From the NCBI GenBank assembly GCA_016703745.1, contig JADJBK010000006.1:248001-312000 (forward strand): DNA of 64,000 nt, given 5' to 3'. The notes beneath the pieces are model-generated. The model did no database searches and had not been told where the DNA came from. It was given only the letters and a program-made list of their open reading frames with translations. Position 1 is the stretch's first letter. Every line of letters begins with the position of its first letter. This DNA comes from Nitrosomonas sp. (GTDB lineage: Bacteria > Pseudomonadota > Gammaproteobacteria > Burkholderiales > Nitrosomonadaceae). Positions 28,495 to 37,413 of the stretch are shown here, piece after piece. A program made the translations under genes and the position numbers.

Positions 28495-29058
28495 TTACTT
28501 ATCCGTTTCCTCGACTGGATTCGTAGCAGGCTGTTTGGTTTTTGGCTGAATAATGGCGCGTACACGACTATCCGGCTGCTTGTCATTTTTTTGTTCCACC
28601 AAGCTATTTACCTGAAAAAAATCACGTTTGATATCATACGCAATATAGTCTCCCGCTACTTCATCCCCGCCACGCTTCAGTCTGGCATTACCAAAGAGCT
28701 CTATCTTGTCGGTCCTGTCGTCGTATTCGACTCGCTTACCCCATGCTTCGACATATTCATCAACGCCATCGCGCTTTTCTCTAAAACTTGCCAAATTGCC
28801 ATAAGCAGTTGCATAACGGTAGCCTGTGCTATTCTCTTTCATAATAATTTTATCTGCTTGTATTCTGAGCGTACCCTGAGTCAGCAGTACATTGCCGCTA
28901 AACGTACTGGTGCGAAACTCACCTTTGCGTTTGTAATCTTCTACGGTGGCACGATCGGCCTCCAGATGGATAGGTTTATCTCGATCAGCGCGCTCCGCGA
29001 GGGATGAGGCCGGAAAAAAATAGTATAAACAGAGTAATAAAGTAAAAAGTCGTTTCAT
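28495..29058 (-). CDS. lptA: LPS transport periplasmic protein LptA
   Basis: 187 residues from ATG 29058 (AGAAAG upstream; a TTG three codons earlier is less likely). Signal peptide MKRLFTLLLCLYYFFPASSLA, cleaved after SLA. The OstA-like jellyroll begins KPIHLEADRATVED and continues with STFSGNVLLTQGTLRIQADK. The protein forms the periplasmic bridge for LPS. It has a hydrophilic, Pro/Thr/Lys-rich C-terminal tail. Confidence 0.93.
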   Translation of the reverse strand: MKRLFTLLLCLYYFFPASSLAERADRDKPIHLEADRATVEDYKRKGEFRTSTFSGNVLLTQGTLRIQADKIIMKENSTGYRYATAYGNLASFREKRDGVDEYVEAWGKRVEYDDRTDKIELFGNARLKRGGDEVAGDYIAYDIKRDFFQVNSLVEQKNDKQPDSRVRAIIQPKTKQPATNPVEETDK

Positions 29059-29139
29059 TATTATCAACTTTCTGGCATGAGGTGTATCTTGTTAAATCTG
29101 GCGGAGTAGCATATTAACCGCAGTGACTGACAATGATAA

Positions 29140-29712
29140 TTAGTGTTCATCCTGTTGATCGTTAGCAACGACTCGAGCTTGCAATTGAATTTCGCCAGTT
29201 TGATTGTTAAGTGTCATTCCTACTGAATTCACCAGACTGTTCATTCGAGAAACAGTAACGGCATGATCAGTTTTTGCTATATCTTCATCGGGGATAATAT
29301 GTAAAAAGTCGGTTTCCATACGGATTTTATCTTTATCGGTATCTTCTCCCCTGAGAATAAGAACATTTCCGCTAAGAAAAATATCGTCACCACCCATAAG
29401 TAGCTTTGCTTGATCTGCAGCGACTCTTAGTAACGGTTTGTCGGGTTCAGTACTGGAAAATTGTATCTGCTCCAGCAACGCGCTATCTTCCTGCGGGTAA
29501 TGTGTCATTCGGGTCGCCATAAAGCGACGGAGTGCGATGGCATGGTGATTGGTCTGAGTGCCCTCAAGATGTTCAATGACATAATCTATGCTACTTCGCG
29601 TAGTAGAGGCATCTCGTTGCCCCTGTTTCTGAAAAAAACCTTCCAGTAACATCGTTAGCAGCACTAAAACGGCTAGCCATATTATTGGCCGCAAAATATA
29701 GGTGTAGCGCAT
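29140..29712 (-). CDS. lptC: LPS export system protein LptC
   Basis: 190 residues from ATG 29712, the start that gives one N-terminal membrane helix (about residues 8-25) and the usual LptC length. A periplasmic domain follows, with FSSTEPDKPLLRVAADQAKL, FLSGNVLILRGED and RMNSLVNSVGMTLNNQTGEI. It docks to LptFG and passes LPS to LptA. The gene is first in the lptC-lptA-lptB-rpoN run. No kdsC/kdsD lies upstream; rhlE does instead, on the same strand. Confidence 0.88.
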   Translation of the reverse strand: MRYTYILRPIIWLAVLVLLTMLLEGFFQKQGQRDASTTRSSIDYVIEHLEGTQTNHHAIALRRFMATRMTHYPQEDSALLEQIQFSSTEPDKPLLRVAADQAKLLMGGDDIFLSGNVLILRGEDTDKDKIRMETDFLHIIPDEDIAKTDHAVTVSRMNSLVNSVGMTLNNQTGEIQLQARVVANDQQDEH

Positions 29713-29799
29713 GCTTAGTAATGATGGCGAAATGAAATATCTAATAATCCCGGGGTTTAATTTTGGTGATGGTGGGCTATCATGAAATCTTGTCAGCAT

Positions 29800-30115
29800 G
29801 ATTCCGGCAACTTGTCGCTCACACCGTTTGTTATTTTACTCGATTGTGCGATTTTTCAGTAATTCTCATGTTGAGCAGTTGAGCATAATCGGGAAATTGG
29901 GGGGGGGCAGTGGGCGAGCATGACAAATTTTAAAAAAATGTATGTTCTTCGCCAGGTTTTACAATTAGCCAGAGAATAAGCCAATATGTAATTGATCAAG
30001 CAACAAACCGGATCATTTCGACCAGAAAAATAAGACTCATTGTATTTTCTCTGATCGAAATGATTCGTTAGTGGTCTCTTTGCTTCTCAGTTATGAAGTA
30101 CAGGGTTGAGTCGCT
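29800..30115. other. Region between rhlE and lptC, no gene
   Basis: About 400 bp, counting from the lptC start, between two minus-strand genes. It has a GGGGGGGG run near 29901 and the sequences TTTCGACCAGAAAAATAAGAC and TTTCTCTGATCGAAAT (30016-30062). The latter two include inverted TTTCGA/TCGAAA motifs that may be the rhlE terminator or an lptC operator. I cannot assign a function. Confidence 0.3.
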
Positions 30116-31492
30116 TTATTTTGTGCGCGATTGATGGCTTGCACTAACTAAGCTGTCACTTCTGAAAGTGCGTCTCTGGCTGTCGCGCGTCGACGGCTGA
30201 CCGCTGCTATATCCAGTTGGTTTGTTTCTGTCGTAACTGGTAGCGTTACCGTTACGAGTATCGCTACTGTTTGACCAAACTCTTCTGCCTTTATGATCGC
30301 CATTAGAAGGAATCTTTCTGGAGTTTCCGTCAGTGCGAGCGGTTCTTGGCTTGAAGCGCGGCTCCATACCGGGGATGACATGCGAAGCGATGACATTTCC
30401 AGTAAATCGCTCAATTTTCTTCAGATTGACGGTATCTTTGTCAGAAGCAAAAGAAACTGCGATTCCTGATGCGCCCGCGCGACCCGTGCGTCCGATACGG
30501 TGCACATAATCTTCAGCAAATTTGGGTAAGTCGAAGTTGATTACATGTGTGATATCGGTCACATTGATACCGCGTGCGGCGACATCAGTGGCAACCAGAA
30601 TTTTAAGATGCCCCTGGCGCAAGCCAGTCAGGGTGCGAGTACGTTCACGCTGGGTCATGTCGCCATGCATCGCGGCCGCTTTGTGACCCTGTGCAGCCAG
30701 ATTATCTGCAAGGGAATCTGCATCTCTTTTGGTCGCGGTAAAAATAATTGCTTGCTTGATTGAAATATCCCGCAACAGATGATCCAGCAATTTATTTTTA
30801 TGCGAGAGGTTATCTACATAATGGAGTCGCTGCTCGATATTATCGAGCTTGGCGCGTTGTGAGGCAATTTGAATGCGTTTGGGTGTTTTTAACAAACGTG
30901 CGGCAATCTTATCGATGGCGCTGTCCAGTGTTGCCGAGAAAAGCATGGTTTGACGTTCAGCCGGTGTGGCCGAAGCAATTAACTCGACATCTTGAATAAA
31001 ACCCATATCCAGCATACGGTCTGCTTCGTCCAGTACGAGCATTTCCATGCGCGAGAAATCAATTCGACCGCGCTGGATATGATCGATAAGACGACCTGGC
31101 GTTGCAACCAGAATATCGACGGGCTGCGAAAGTAGCTTGTTTTGCAGCGGGTATGGCATACCACCAAGAATACTGACTACCTTGACGCGTGGTAGGAACT
31201 TGCCATATTTGCTGGCAGCCTCCGAAATTTGCAAAGCCAGTTCACGCGTTGGTGTCAAAACCAGCACACGCGGACCACGGCTACGTACCGTTGCGGGGGA
31301 GGCTAAACGATGTAATGCTGGCAACATGAATGCGGCAGTTTTGCCCGTTCCTGTCTGTGCGCTGGCCATCACATCATGGCCTGCAATCAATTCCGGAATG
31401 GCTTGTTGCTGGATAGGGGTTGGTGTGGTGTAACCAGCTTCCAGAATTGCTTTGAGTATATCAGGGTGTAGATTTAAATTTTCAAAAGACAC
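30116..31492 (-). CDS. rhlE: DEAD-box RNA helicase, RhlE type
   Basis: 458 residues. Q motif near FENLNLHPDIL...TPTPIQ, motif I AQTGTGKT, PTRELA, GG and TPGR, DEAD in LVLDEADRMLDMGF, SAT, and HRIGRTGR (motif VI) are in order. A C-terminal tail of about 80 residues is rich in Arg, Ser, Asn and Thr (unstructured, probably RNA binding). It remodels RNA, for example in ribosome assembly or cold adaptation. It is preceded by a leader with a promoter and terminator hairpin (see those entries), which suggests attenuation. Confidence 0.95.
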   Translation of the reverse strand: MSFENLNLHPDILKAILEAGYTTPTPIQQQAIPELIAGHDVMASAQTGTGKTAAFMLPALHRLASPATVRSRGPRVLVLTPTRELALQISEAASKYGKFLPRVKVVSILGGMPYPLQNKLLSQPVDILVATPGRLIDHIQRGRIDFSRMEMLVLDEADRMLDMGFIQDVELIASATPAERQTMLFSATLDSAIDKIAARLLKTPKRIQIASQRAKLDNIEQRLHYVDNLSHKNKLLDHLLRDISIKQAIIFTATKRDADSLADNLAAQGHKAAAMHGDMTQRERTRTLTGLRQGHLKILVATDVAARGINVTDITHVINFDLPKFAEDYVHRIGRTGRAGASGIAVSFASDKDTVNLKKIERFTGNVIASHVIPGMEPRFKPRTARTDGNSRKIPSNGDHKGRRVWSNSSDTRNGNATSYDRNKPTGYSSGQPSTRDSQRRTFRSDSLVSASHQSRTK

Positions 31493-31530
31493 GTTACTTG
31501 TCCTAATTAAGAAACGCGCGAGCAGAAATG

Positions 31531-31551
31531 AAAAAACGCCTTAAATAAGGC
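31531..31551 (-). terminator. Intrinsic terminator in the rhlE leader
   Basis: On the minus strand GCCTTATTTAAGGC folds as a 5-6 bp stem, extendable by an A-T and a G-T pair, and is followed by GTTTTTT. It lies 38 bp before the rhlE start codon and 260 bp after the upstream gene 31813-32922. It could end that gene's transcript, but the strong promoter between them (31695-31722) argues for a role in the rhlE leader. Confidence 0.7.
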
Positions 31552-31694
31552 ATCCGGCAAGTACCGCTGGCGCAGGTCAATAAACATCGCTGCTAACCGG
31601 GGTACTGCGAAATTTCCAGAAGAAAGAAGAAATCCAGGGAAGGTCAGGAACGATGAAGCTAAAAAACATTGTTACACAGTGCAACAACAGGTGG

Positions 31695-31722
31695 ATTATA
31701 CAGAAATCGAGTACGTTGTCGA
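31695..31722 (-). promoter_or_regulatory. Sigma-70 promoter of rhlE
   Basis: On the minus strand: -35 TCGACA (31722-31717), 16-base spacer, -10 TATAAT (31700-31695). The match to consensus is 11 of 12. The predicted start near 31688 gives a leader of about 195 nt before rhlE. The leader ends in the terminator hairpin and also contains GTACC...GGTAC, able to pair around 31561-31605. Confidence 0.65.
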
Positions 31723-31812
31723 GCGATTAGTAGGGTAGTCTCTCTGCTTTTCTATATTCGTCTGGCTCAGGGAAATGCATAATCATTGAGCGAATATTGA
31801 GTTGGCAACCTA

Positions 31813-32922
31813 TTAAGACGGTTGCGGTGGAACTTTAATCCATTTTTCTCGGCATTCTTTAACGTAGGGGAAATAACCTTCTGGATTTCGACAATAGTGC
31901 CAGTAATTATTCTTTTGTATCGGCGCCGCTGGTCGTGAAGAATTGCTTTGTCTTTGTTGCACGTAAACTGGTCTACTAACCGGAGTAACCACTAATGGTG
32001 ATACTAATGCTGGGGTAGTAATCACTGTTGCTGTTGAAAAATTACCTGGGGAGTAGTGGCCACCAAAATGACGATAGGGACCAAAGGTTGTGTAGCTGTT
32101 ATAGAAGCCAATTCCGGTATTTGTTAATGGAAAACTAAAGCCGTAATTGCCGAAACCTCCGATAGAGGCAAATCCTAACCCCAGGCCCAACCCTAAGCCA
32201 AGTTGATTGTGATGATGTCCGTGATGACGGTGATCCCAGTTATGGTGACCATGATTGGAATTATGGTGATTTATAACATTTCGATCTGTATGAATATCAT
32301 TTTGGATGTGGATATTCTGAACGGCAGGATCATTTTGAATTTTAGTATTTTCTTGGTTAAAGGGTGATGTTTCGCCAGATTCATTTTCCGCATTTGCCAA
32401 ATTATCCTGCGCTTCCAGTCCAGATTCAGAGTTTTTATTTTCTTCGGCGTTGGGGCTGGAATCGATGTCGTTCTGAGTGCTGGTATGTAGAGCAGAAATT
32501 TCTTCATCTGACTCAAACTCTTCTTCTTGTGCTGTTTCGGGTATTTGATCAAAATCATGATCTGTAGTGAAATCGCTTTGCTGATCAAACTCATTAGTTT
32601 GATTAAACTCTTCTGCCTGATCTAGCTGGTCAAACGATTCGAAGTTTTCTTGTTGACTAAAGTCATCACTTTGATTGAGCTCATCCTGATCAAAATCATT
32701 CTCATCATTGCTGCCTTGGTCATAAGAATTATCTGGGGCATAATCATTTTCTAAGCCATTGCTTCCATCGAATTCGCTTTCCTCAAATCCACCTTCCTCC
32801 AACCCGCCCTCGTCAAATTCACCTATATCGGGTCCATCCTCATTTCTTTCAGCTGCAACTGAATTTATAGAAAACAACCCACACAGGGCGATAGCCACAC
32901 AAGCAAATTTGAGATTTTTCAT
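31813..32922 (-). CDS. Secreted acidic, His-rich protein with YWxYC C-terminal motif, unknown
   Basis: 369 residues. A signal peptide (MKNLKFACVAIALCGLFSIN..., cleavage near VAA) is followed by about 180 residues of Asp/Glu/Asn/Gln low-complexity sequence. A His cluster (HHNSNHGHHNWDHRHHGHHH) comes next, then a GLGLGLGLGF repeat. The tail YWHYCRNPEGYFPYVKECRE resembles a C-terminal motif found on many proteobacterial outer-membrane or periplasmic proteins. The His cluster suggests metal binding and the acidic part suggests cation buffering; both are inferences. The gene is single, and the downstream promoter belongs to rhlE. Confidence 0.75.
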   Translation of the reverse strand: MKNLKFACVAIALCGLFSINSVAAERNEDGPDIGEFDEGGLEEGGFEESEFDGSNGLENDYAPDNSYDQGSNDENDFDQDELNQSDDFSQQENFESFDQLDQAEEFNQTNEFDQQSDFTTDHDFDQIPETAQEEEFESDEEISALHTSTQNDIDSSPNAEENKNSESGLEAQDNLANAENESGETSPFNQENTKIQNDPAVQNIHIQNDIHTDRNVINHHNSNHGHHNWDHRHHGHHHNQLGLGLGLGLGFASIGGFGNYGFSFPLTNTGIGFYNSYTTFGPYRHFGGHYSPGNFSTATVITTPALVSPLVVTPVSRPVYVQQRQSNSSRPAAPIQKNNYWHYCRNPEGYFPYVKECREKWIKVPPQPS

Positions 32923-33176
32923 AAAATCCTCTATTAATATCGAGCGTGATTTCTTATATATTATTGATTTGTATTGATATTAGTATTAATCATCCAGCAT
33001 GGCGATAATCAATGAAAAATTATCAATAATTTTCACATGCAAGCATTTTATGGAATGAATCCTGAATGGATGCTTAACGAGTGTATCTCACGATGAATTT
33101 ATTCCTTCCCTGAGATTATTGTAGCCGTGGGGGTGTTGGAGATTCTTATGGTAATACCCTGGTTTAAACAATTAAC

Positions 33177-33338
33177 GGGTTATACAAGACTGAGGTTATT
33201 CGATATTGCGGCCTCTGGCATATCGACGATGCTGAGTTTGCAACTTTGGAATGGATAAATTGGTTCAATAATCACCGGTTGTCGGAGCCGATTGGAAATA
33301 TTTCGTCGACAAAGTTTGAAATGGCATATTACCGTTAA
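33177..33338 (+). pseudogene. IS3-family transposase (OrfB) 3' remnant
   Basis: Reading from 33177 gives GLYKTEVIRYCGLWHIDDAE then FATLEWINWFNNHRLSEPIG and NISSTKFEMAYYR, stop TAA 33336-33338. This is the C-terminal end of the IS3 OrfB (integrase core) found in many proteobacteria. The rest of the element is missing. It marks an old insertion in the region between 32923 and 33400, which holds no other gene. Confidence 0.75.
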
Positions 33339-33400
33339 CCAAGAGAGCCAGCCAATACGGTTTGATTCAAGGCAAATAGTTTTCCGGGCAATTTGGTTTG

Positions 33401-34441
33401 TTAAACCACGTAGGGAAGGGATATGAACTTCAGAAGTGGTCCTGTTGGTGATTTCCAGTGAATTTCGTTATTTTCTACACTGCTGATCTGAACCACGGCC
33501 AATACATCGCAGCCGCCTGTGGGTGAAGGGGCGGTGTTGATGATCATACCGCTTGCCTGTTCTTCCGTACCCTGAATAAATAACGGATCACCTGCTTTGG
33601 CAATATCAGAACAGGCTATATGCGCTCGATACATACGTCGTTTAAGTTTGCCCAGATATTGAGTTCGCGCAACAATTTCCTGCCCGGGATAACAACCTTT
33701 CTTGAAACTGACACCACCAATCTTGTCAAGATTGATCATCTGGGGAATAAACTCTTCTTGTGTTTCTGCCTGAATGGTGGGAATACCTTCGCAGATCTCT
33801 TGCCACTGCCAACAGTGCATTCCAGCAGGTTTTATTTTGTGCCTTAACTTCCCCCAGGTTTTGTTGGCTTGTGTCGGCGTGGTGATGATTTCAATACGGT
33901 GTTTACTATGGCAGATTATCTGTCCTTCCTTTGTATGAAAGACGGATAACGGTTCCAATCTGGGTGGAGCCGTTGTCAAACAATGATCAAGCGATGTTGA
34001 GGTGTTTTTGCCCATGATGCCGATGCGTATCTGATTATCGGTTTCGTCATGCAAAGTTACCTTTGCGCGCAATATAAACATGCCAAGGCGTTTAATCATG
34101 GATTGCACCAGGCCGGCTGGCAGTTGCAGCCAGTAATCAGCGCTTTCCTCCTTTCTCCAAATCAGAAAATTACTTAATAATCGTCCTTTTGGGGTGCAAT
34201 AACCTCCATAAGTAGCAGTATGCGAATTCAGCATACTGATGTCGCAACTTAACTGTCCCTGCAAAAAGCTTTGAGCATCCTCTCCTGAAATACGAATCAG
34301 CCCAAGATGAGAGAGATCAATCAGCACAGATGAAATCTGCGCTTGCTGCAATTCTGCAGTGGGGTCGCCAAAATGGCTGACCTGATTTGAATCGATCTGG
34401 GCGTTGTCTTTCGTCAGGAAATCAAGCCAATCAGTATTCAT
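33401..34441 (-). CDS. ygfZ: YgfZ family folate-binding protein
   Basis: 346 residues from ATG 34441. The YgfZ signature KKGCYPGQEIVARTQYLG (K-x-G-C-Y-x-G-Q-E) is near residue 240, and the N-terminal glycine-cleavage-T-like fold contains LGLIRISGEDAQSFLQGQLS. The family binds tetrahydrofolate and helps maintain Fe-S enzymes such as MiaB. Sel1 and ankyrin genes lie downstream on the same strand, but no operon with Fe-S genes is seen. Confidence 0.93.
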   Translation of the reverse strand: MNTDWLDFLTKDNAQIDSNQVSHFGDPTAELQQAQISSVLIDLSHLGLIRISGEDAQSFLQGQLSCDISMLNSHTATYGGYCTPKGRLLSNFLIWRKEESADYWLQLPAGLVQSMIKRLGMFILRAKVTLHDETDNQIRIGIMGKNTSTSLDHCLTTAPPRLEPLSVFHTKEGQIICHSKHRIEIITTPTQANKTWGKLRHKIKPAGMHCWQWQEICEGIPTIQAETQEEFIPQMINLDKIGGVSFKKGCYPGQEIVARTQYLGKLKRRMYRAHIACSDIAKAGDPLFIQGTEEQASGMIINTAPSPTGGCDVLAVVQISSVENNEIHWKSPTGPLLKFISLPYVV

Positions 34442-34497
34442 GCGCAATTAACCAGGATTGATTTGATAGTTGCACGGATAACCAGGGGTTGCACTTG

Positions 34498-35172
34498 TTA
34501 TTGTGCCCGGATTGCTTCAAGATTTTGTTTGGCTTCTTCATTGCCTTGCTTTGCCGCTTTTTTGAACCACTCTATGGCCAGATCTTTATCTTGGGGTAGC
34601 CCGCCTTCGCCAGTGAGATAAATGACCCCCAGATTATTCTGGGCATCGACATTTCCTTGTTCGGCAGAACGGATGAACCATTCTACTGCCGTTGCCGTAC
34701 TCTGAGTGACGCCTTCGCCATTAAGCAGGAGTAGACCAAGGTTAAATTGTGCATCGGCATGCCCTTGCTCGGCCGCACGGAGAAACCATCCTGCAGCCGC
34801 TACAGGGTCAGACTCCATAATTTTCCCCGTAGCGTCACGCGAGACCGCTTCACCCAGATAGAACATTGTACCCAGCCCATTCTGGGCATCTGGGTCGCCC
34901 GCTTCTGCATCCATGCGCAATTTTTTGAAGCGTTCTTCTGGTGTCATGCCATCATCCAGCGTTGGCATGATTTGTTTCTTCAACGTTTCCTGCTCTTCGA
35001 CAGACAATCCCTGTTTTAAAAAGGAAGGTAGTTCACCAAGTGGAGTGACTTCATTGAGCATCGACTGCGGTACCTTCTTTGATGCATCAGGAGTACTCGC
35101 ATTCTCCGAATTTTCACAAGCAGTCAGTATTAGTACGATGATGATGGATAGGGATGGTATGAGGTATTGCAT
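34498..35172 (-). CDS. Sel1-repeat lipoprotein
   Basis: 224 residues. The signal sequence ends in LILTAC (lipobox, Cys at about residue 19), so it is probably lipidated at the membrane. About three SLR units follow (for example DPDAQNGLGTMFYLGE, HADAQFNLGLLLLNGE, NVDAQNNLGVIYLTGE). Sel1 repeats mediate protein-protein contact; the partner is unknown. It is 77 bp from the next gene upstream on the same strand (ankyrin protein). Confidence 0.8.
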   Translation of the reverse strand: MQYLIPSLSIIIVLILTACENSENASTPDASKKVPQSMLNEVTPLGELPSFLKQGLSVEEQETLKKQIMPTLDDGMTPEERFKKLRMDAEAGDPDAQNGLGTMFYLGEAVSRDATGKIMESDPVAAAGWFLRAAEQGHADAQFNLGLLLLNGEGVTQSTATAVEWFIRSAEQGNVDAQNNLGVIYLTGEGGLPQDKDLAIEWFKKAAKQGNEEAKQNLEAIRAQ

Positions 35173-35249
35173 GTTGTTGGCTCCTTTCGGGGTGAGAGAA
35201 GGGTTCAGTTTATTGAAATATTAACCAGTCAGTTGCGGTAAAAGATAGA

Positions 35250-36026
35250 TTATTGCCTGGCGCCAGCATCGTGCAGAATTTTAATGACATCGCGATGATT
35301 GTACCTCTGGGCCAGAAATAGCGCGGTTGCATCATTACTGGCTTTAACATTAGGATCGGCTCCCGCAGCAAGCAGGGTTCGGGTAACGTTCTGGTATCCG
35401 TTCTGCGCCGCCAGCATCAAGGCAGTTGCCCCATTACCGGCTGATTGGTTGACGTTGGCACCAGCCCGGAGCAAATCCTGCACCCCATTCTGAAAATTTA
35501 ATTGTGCTGCGTACATGAGTGCGGTGATTCCCTCCTGGGTTCCGACGTTGATGTCGGCGCCAGCCTGAATCAGCAGACGTAGAATTTCTATCCGATGATA
35601 CTGTGCAGCGATCATCAGGGCGGTTGTTCCATCGACAGTGACCGCATCTTTGTTTGCTCCTTTCGCTAACAGTACACGTAGCGCAGCAATCCTGTCATCA
35701 CGCGCTGCCAGATGTAAAAGAGGGCGGTTCTCCTCATCCTGAGCATTGATATTGGCATTATTATTTAACAGGAATTCAACGACTTTATCTTGTCCATGCA
35801 GAGTGGCCTGGATGAGTGCCTGGTTTAGAGTGGGCTGAAGAAAGGAGTGTGATTCTGTTAACAAAGATCGCATGCGGGATAGTTGTCCGCGGCTTGCCGC
35901 ATCGATCAGTTCATTTTCGGCAGAGTTAGTTACTTGATCGGCCAAGGTAGTGACTGGCAGCAATAATAGGATGAAACCAAGAAAATAAACCCGAAGCCGT
36001 TGTCTGGTGGTTAACTTTATAGGCAT
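35250..36026 (-). CDS. Periplasmic ankyrin-repeat protein
   Basis: 258 residues from ATG 36026. The signal peptide MPIKLTTRQRLRVYFLGFIL...TTLA is cleaved near residue 28. About six ankyrin repeats follow, such as ENRPLLHLAARDDRIAALRV, GTTALMIAAQYHRIEILRLL and GATALMLAAQNGYQNVTRTL. The repeats form a protein-binding scaffold; the partner is unknown. It overlaps the 3' region of dgt (TTG/ATG choices at 36026-36056). Confidence 0.85.
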   Translation of the reverse strand: MPIKLTTRQRLRVYFLGFILLLLPVTTLADQVTNSAENELIDAASRGQLSRMRSLLTESHSFLQPTLNQALIQATLHGQDKVVEFLLNNNANINAQDEENRPLLHLAARDDRIAALRVLLAKGANKDAVTVDGTTALMIAAQYHRIEILRLLIQAGADINVGTQEGITALMYAAQLNFQNGVQDLLRAGANVNQSAGNGATALMLAAQNGYQNVTRTLLAAGADPNVKASNDATALFLAQRYNHRDVIKILHDAGARQ

Positions 36027-36045
36027 GGTCAGATTGAATGGCTGG

Positions 36046-37173
36046 TTAATGTTCAATAATAGAAAACAGGCGTTGATATTCCTTGATTGCGTAGCGATCT
36101 GTCATGCCTGCAATATAATCAGCAATTACCTGGTGGCCATGTTGCTCGAATTTCTGTTGATATTTTTCTGGCATGAGAGCAGGTTCTGCGGAAAAAGCCG
36201 AAAATAGTTTTTTAATGGTATGCCGTGCTTTATTACTCATGCGCATCACTTGATAATGTTTATAAAGATTTTTGTGTAAAAAACGTTTCAAGTCACGTTG
36301 CTGACGCCTGATGTTGTCGCTGTGGCCAATCAGGGTGGGTAACCTGCGAACCTGATCAGGATTCTCTGGTTTTGCAAGTTCAATATTGGTTTTGCTTTGC
36401 GCAGTCAGATCGGAAGCCAGTGTGTTAATCATGCCGCGAATTGTCTCATGGATCAGACGCCGTTCATTGAGATTGGGGTATCGTTTTTGCACGGTACGTA
36501 AATGCTCGGCAAAAATATCTACTTCTGCAAGCTGTTTCAAACTGATGAGTCCTGACCGCAGGCCATCATCAATATCGTGGTTATTATAAGCAATTTCATC
36601 GGTCAGATTCGCCAGCTGCGCTTCCAGAGAGGGGCTGCAGCTATTTACAAAACGATCACCCAGTTCACCCAATGCCAGTACTTTGGATTGGGGTACTTTC
36701 TTCAATATTCCCTCACGGGTTTCATAACAGAGATTCAGTCCATCGAATTGAGCGTAACGCTCTTCAAGTACGTCAACTATTCGTAATGACTGCAGATTAT
36801 GCTCAAACCCACCATGATCAAGCATGCATTCATTTAGCGCGTCCTGACCTGCATGGCCAAAAGGTGTATGCCCCAGATCATGTGCAAGCGAAATCGCTTC
36901 TATCAGATCTTCATTGAGCGATAAATTGCGTGCAATTGATCGGCCGATCTGAGCAACTTCCAGGCTATGAGTAAGTCGTGTGCGAAACAGGTCTCCTTCA
37001 TGATTGACAAAAACCTGGGTTTTATACTCGAGTCGTCTGAATGCTTTGGAGTGAATGATTCTGTCCCGGTCGCGCTGAAATTCGCTGCGTCCGAGAGGAG
37101 GAGATTCCAAAATCTGCCGCCCGCGCGAATTGCGATCGGATACGGCATAGCAAGCGAGCTCAGCTGAAGTCAT
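36046..37173 (-). CDS. dgt: Deoxyguanosinetriphosphate triphosphohydrolase-like protein
   Basis: 375 residues from ATG 37173 (an in-frame TTG at 37179 is also possible). HD-domain residues are in FRTRLTHSLEVAQIG, AHDLGHTPFGHAGQ and TDEIAYNNHDIDDG; RRLEYKTQVF and GGFEHNLQSLRIV are typical. It hydrolyses dNTPs to nucleoside plus triphosphate. It is the first of a minus-strand run with the ankyrin and Sel1 proteins. Confidence 0.93.
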   Translation of the reverse strand: MTSAELACYAVSDRNSRGRQILESPPLGRSEFQRDRDRIIHSKAFRRLEYKTQVFVNHEGDLFRTRLTHSLEVAQIGRSIARNLSLNEDLIEAISLAHDLGHTPFGHAGQDALNECMLDHGGFEHNLQSLRIVDVLEERYAQFDGLNLCYETREGILKKVPQSKVLALGELGDRFVNSCSPSLEAQLANLTDEIAYNNHDIDDGLRSGLISLKQLAEVDIFAEHLRTVQKRYPNLNERRLIHETIRGMINTLASDLTAQSKTNIELAKPENPDQVRRLPTLIGHSDNIRRQQRDLKRFLHKNLYKHYQVMRMSNKARHTIKKLFSAFSAEPALMPEKYQQKFEQHGHQVIADYIAGMTDRYAIKEYQRLFSIIEH

Positions 37174-37413
37174 GAGCAACCTGGAACGGATGAAGCAATA
37201 TTGAGCCGGAGAGTAAATTTCATAAGGCTATTTTACTTGATATGCATTTTGTTGACGAATCATGTGATTTTAGGGAAACTGCAACACAGCGGTATGAAAA
37301 TCGTTTTTTAGGTTGTAACCTTCAGATTTTTCCAGAATCTACCTTTTGCAAATATTCTGACCCGCTTCAGCGAGGAATATTCAAGGGATGATTCTCAGTG
37401 GGGAGAAAAAGTT

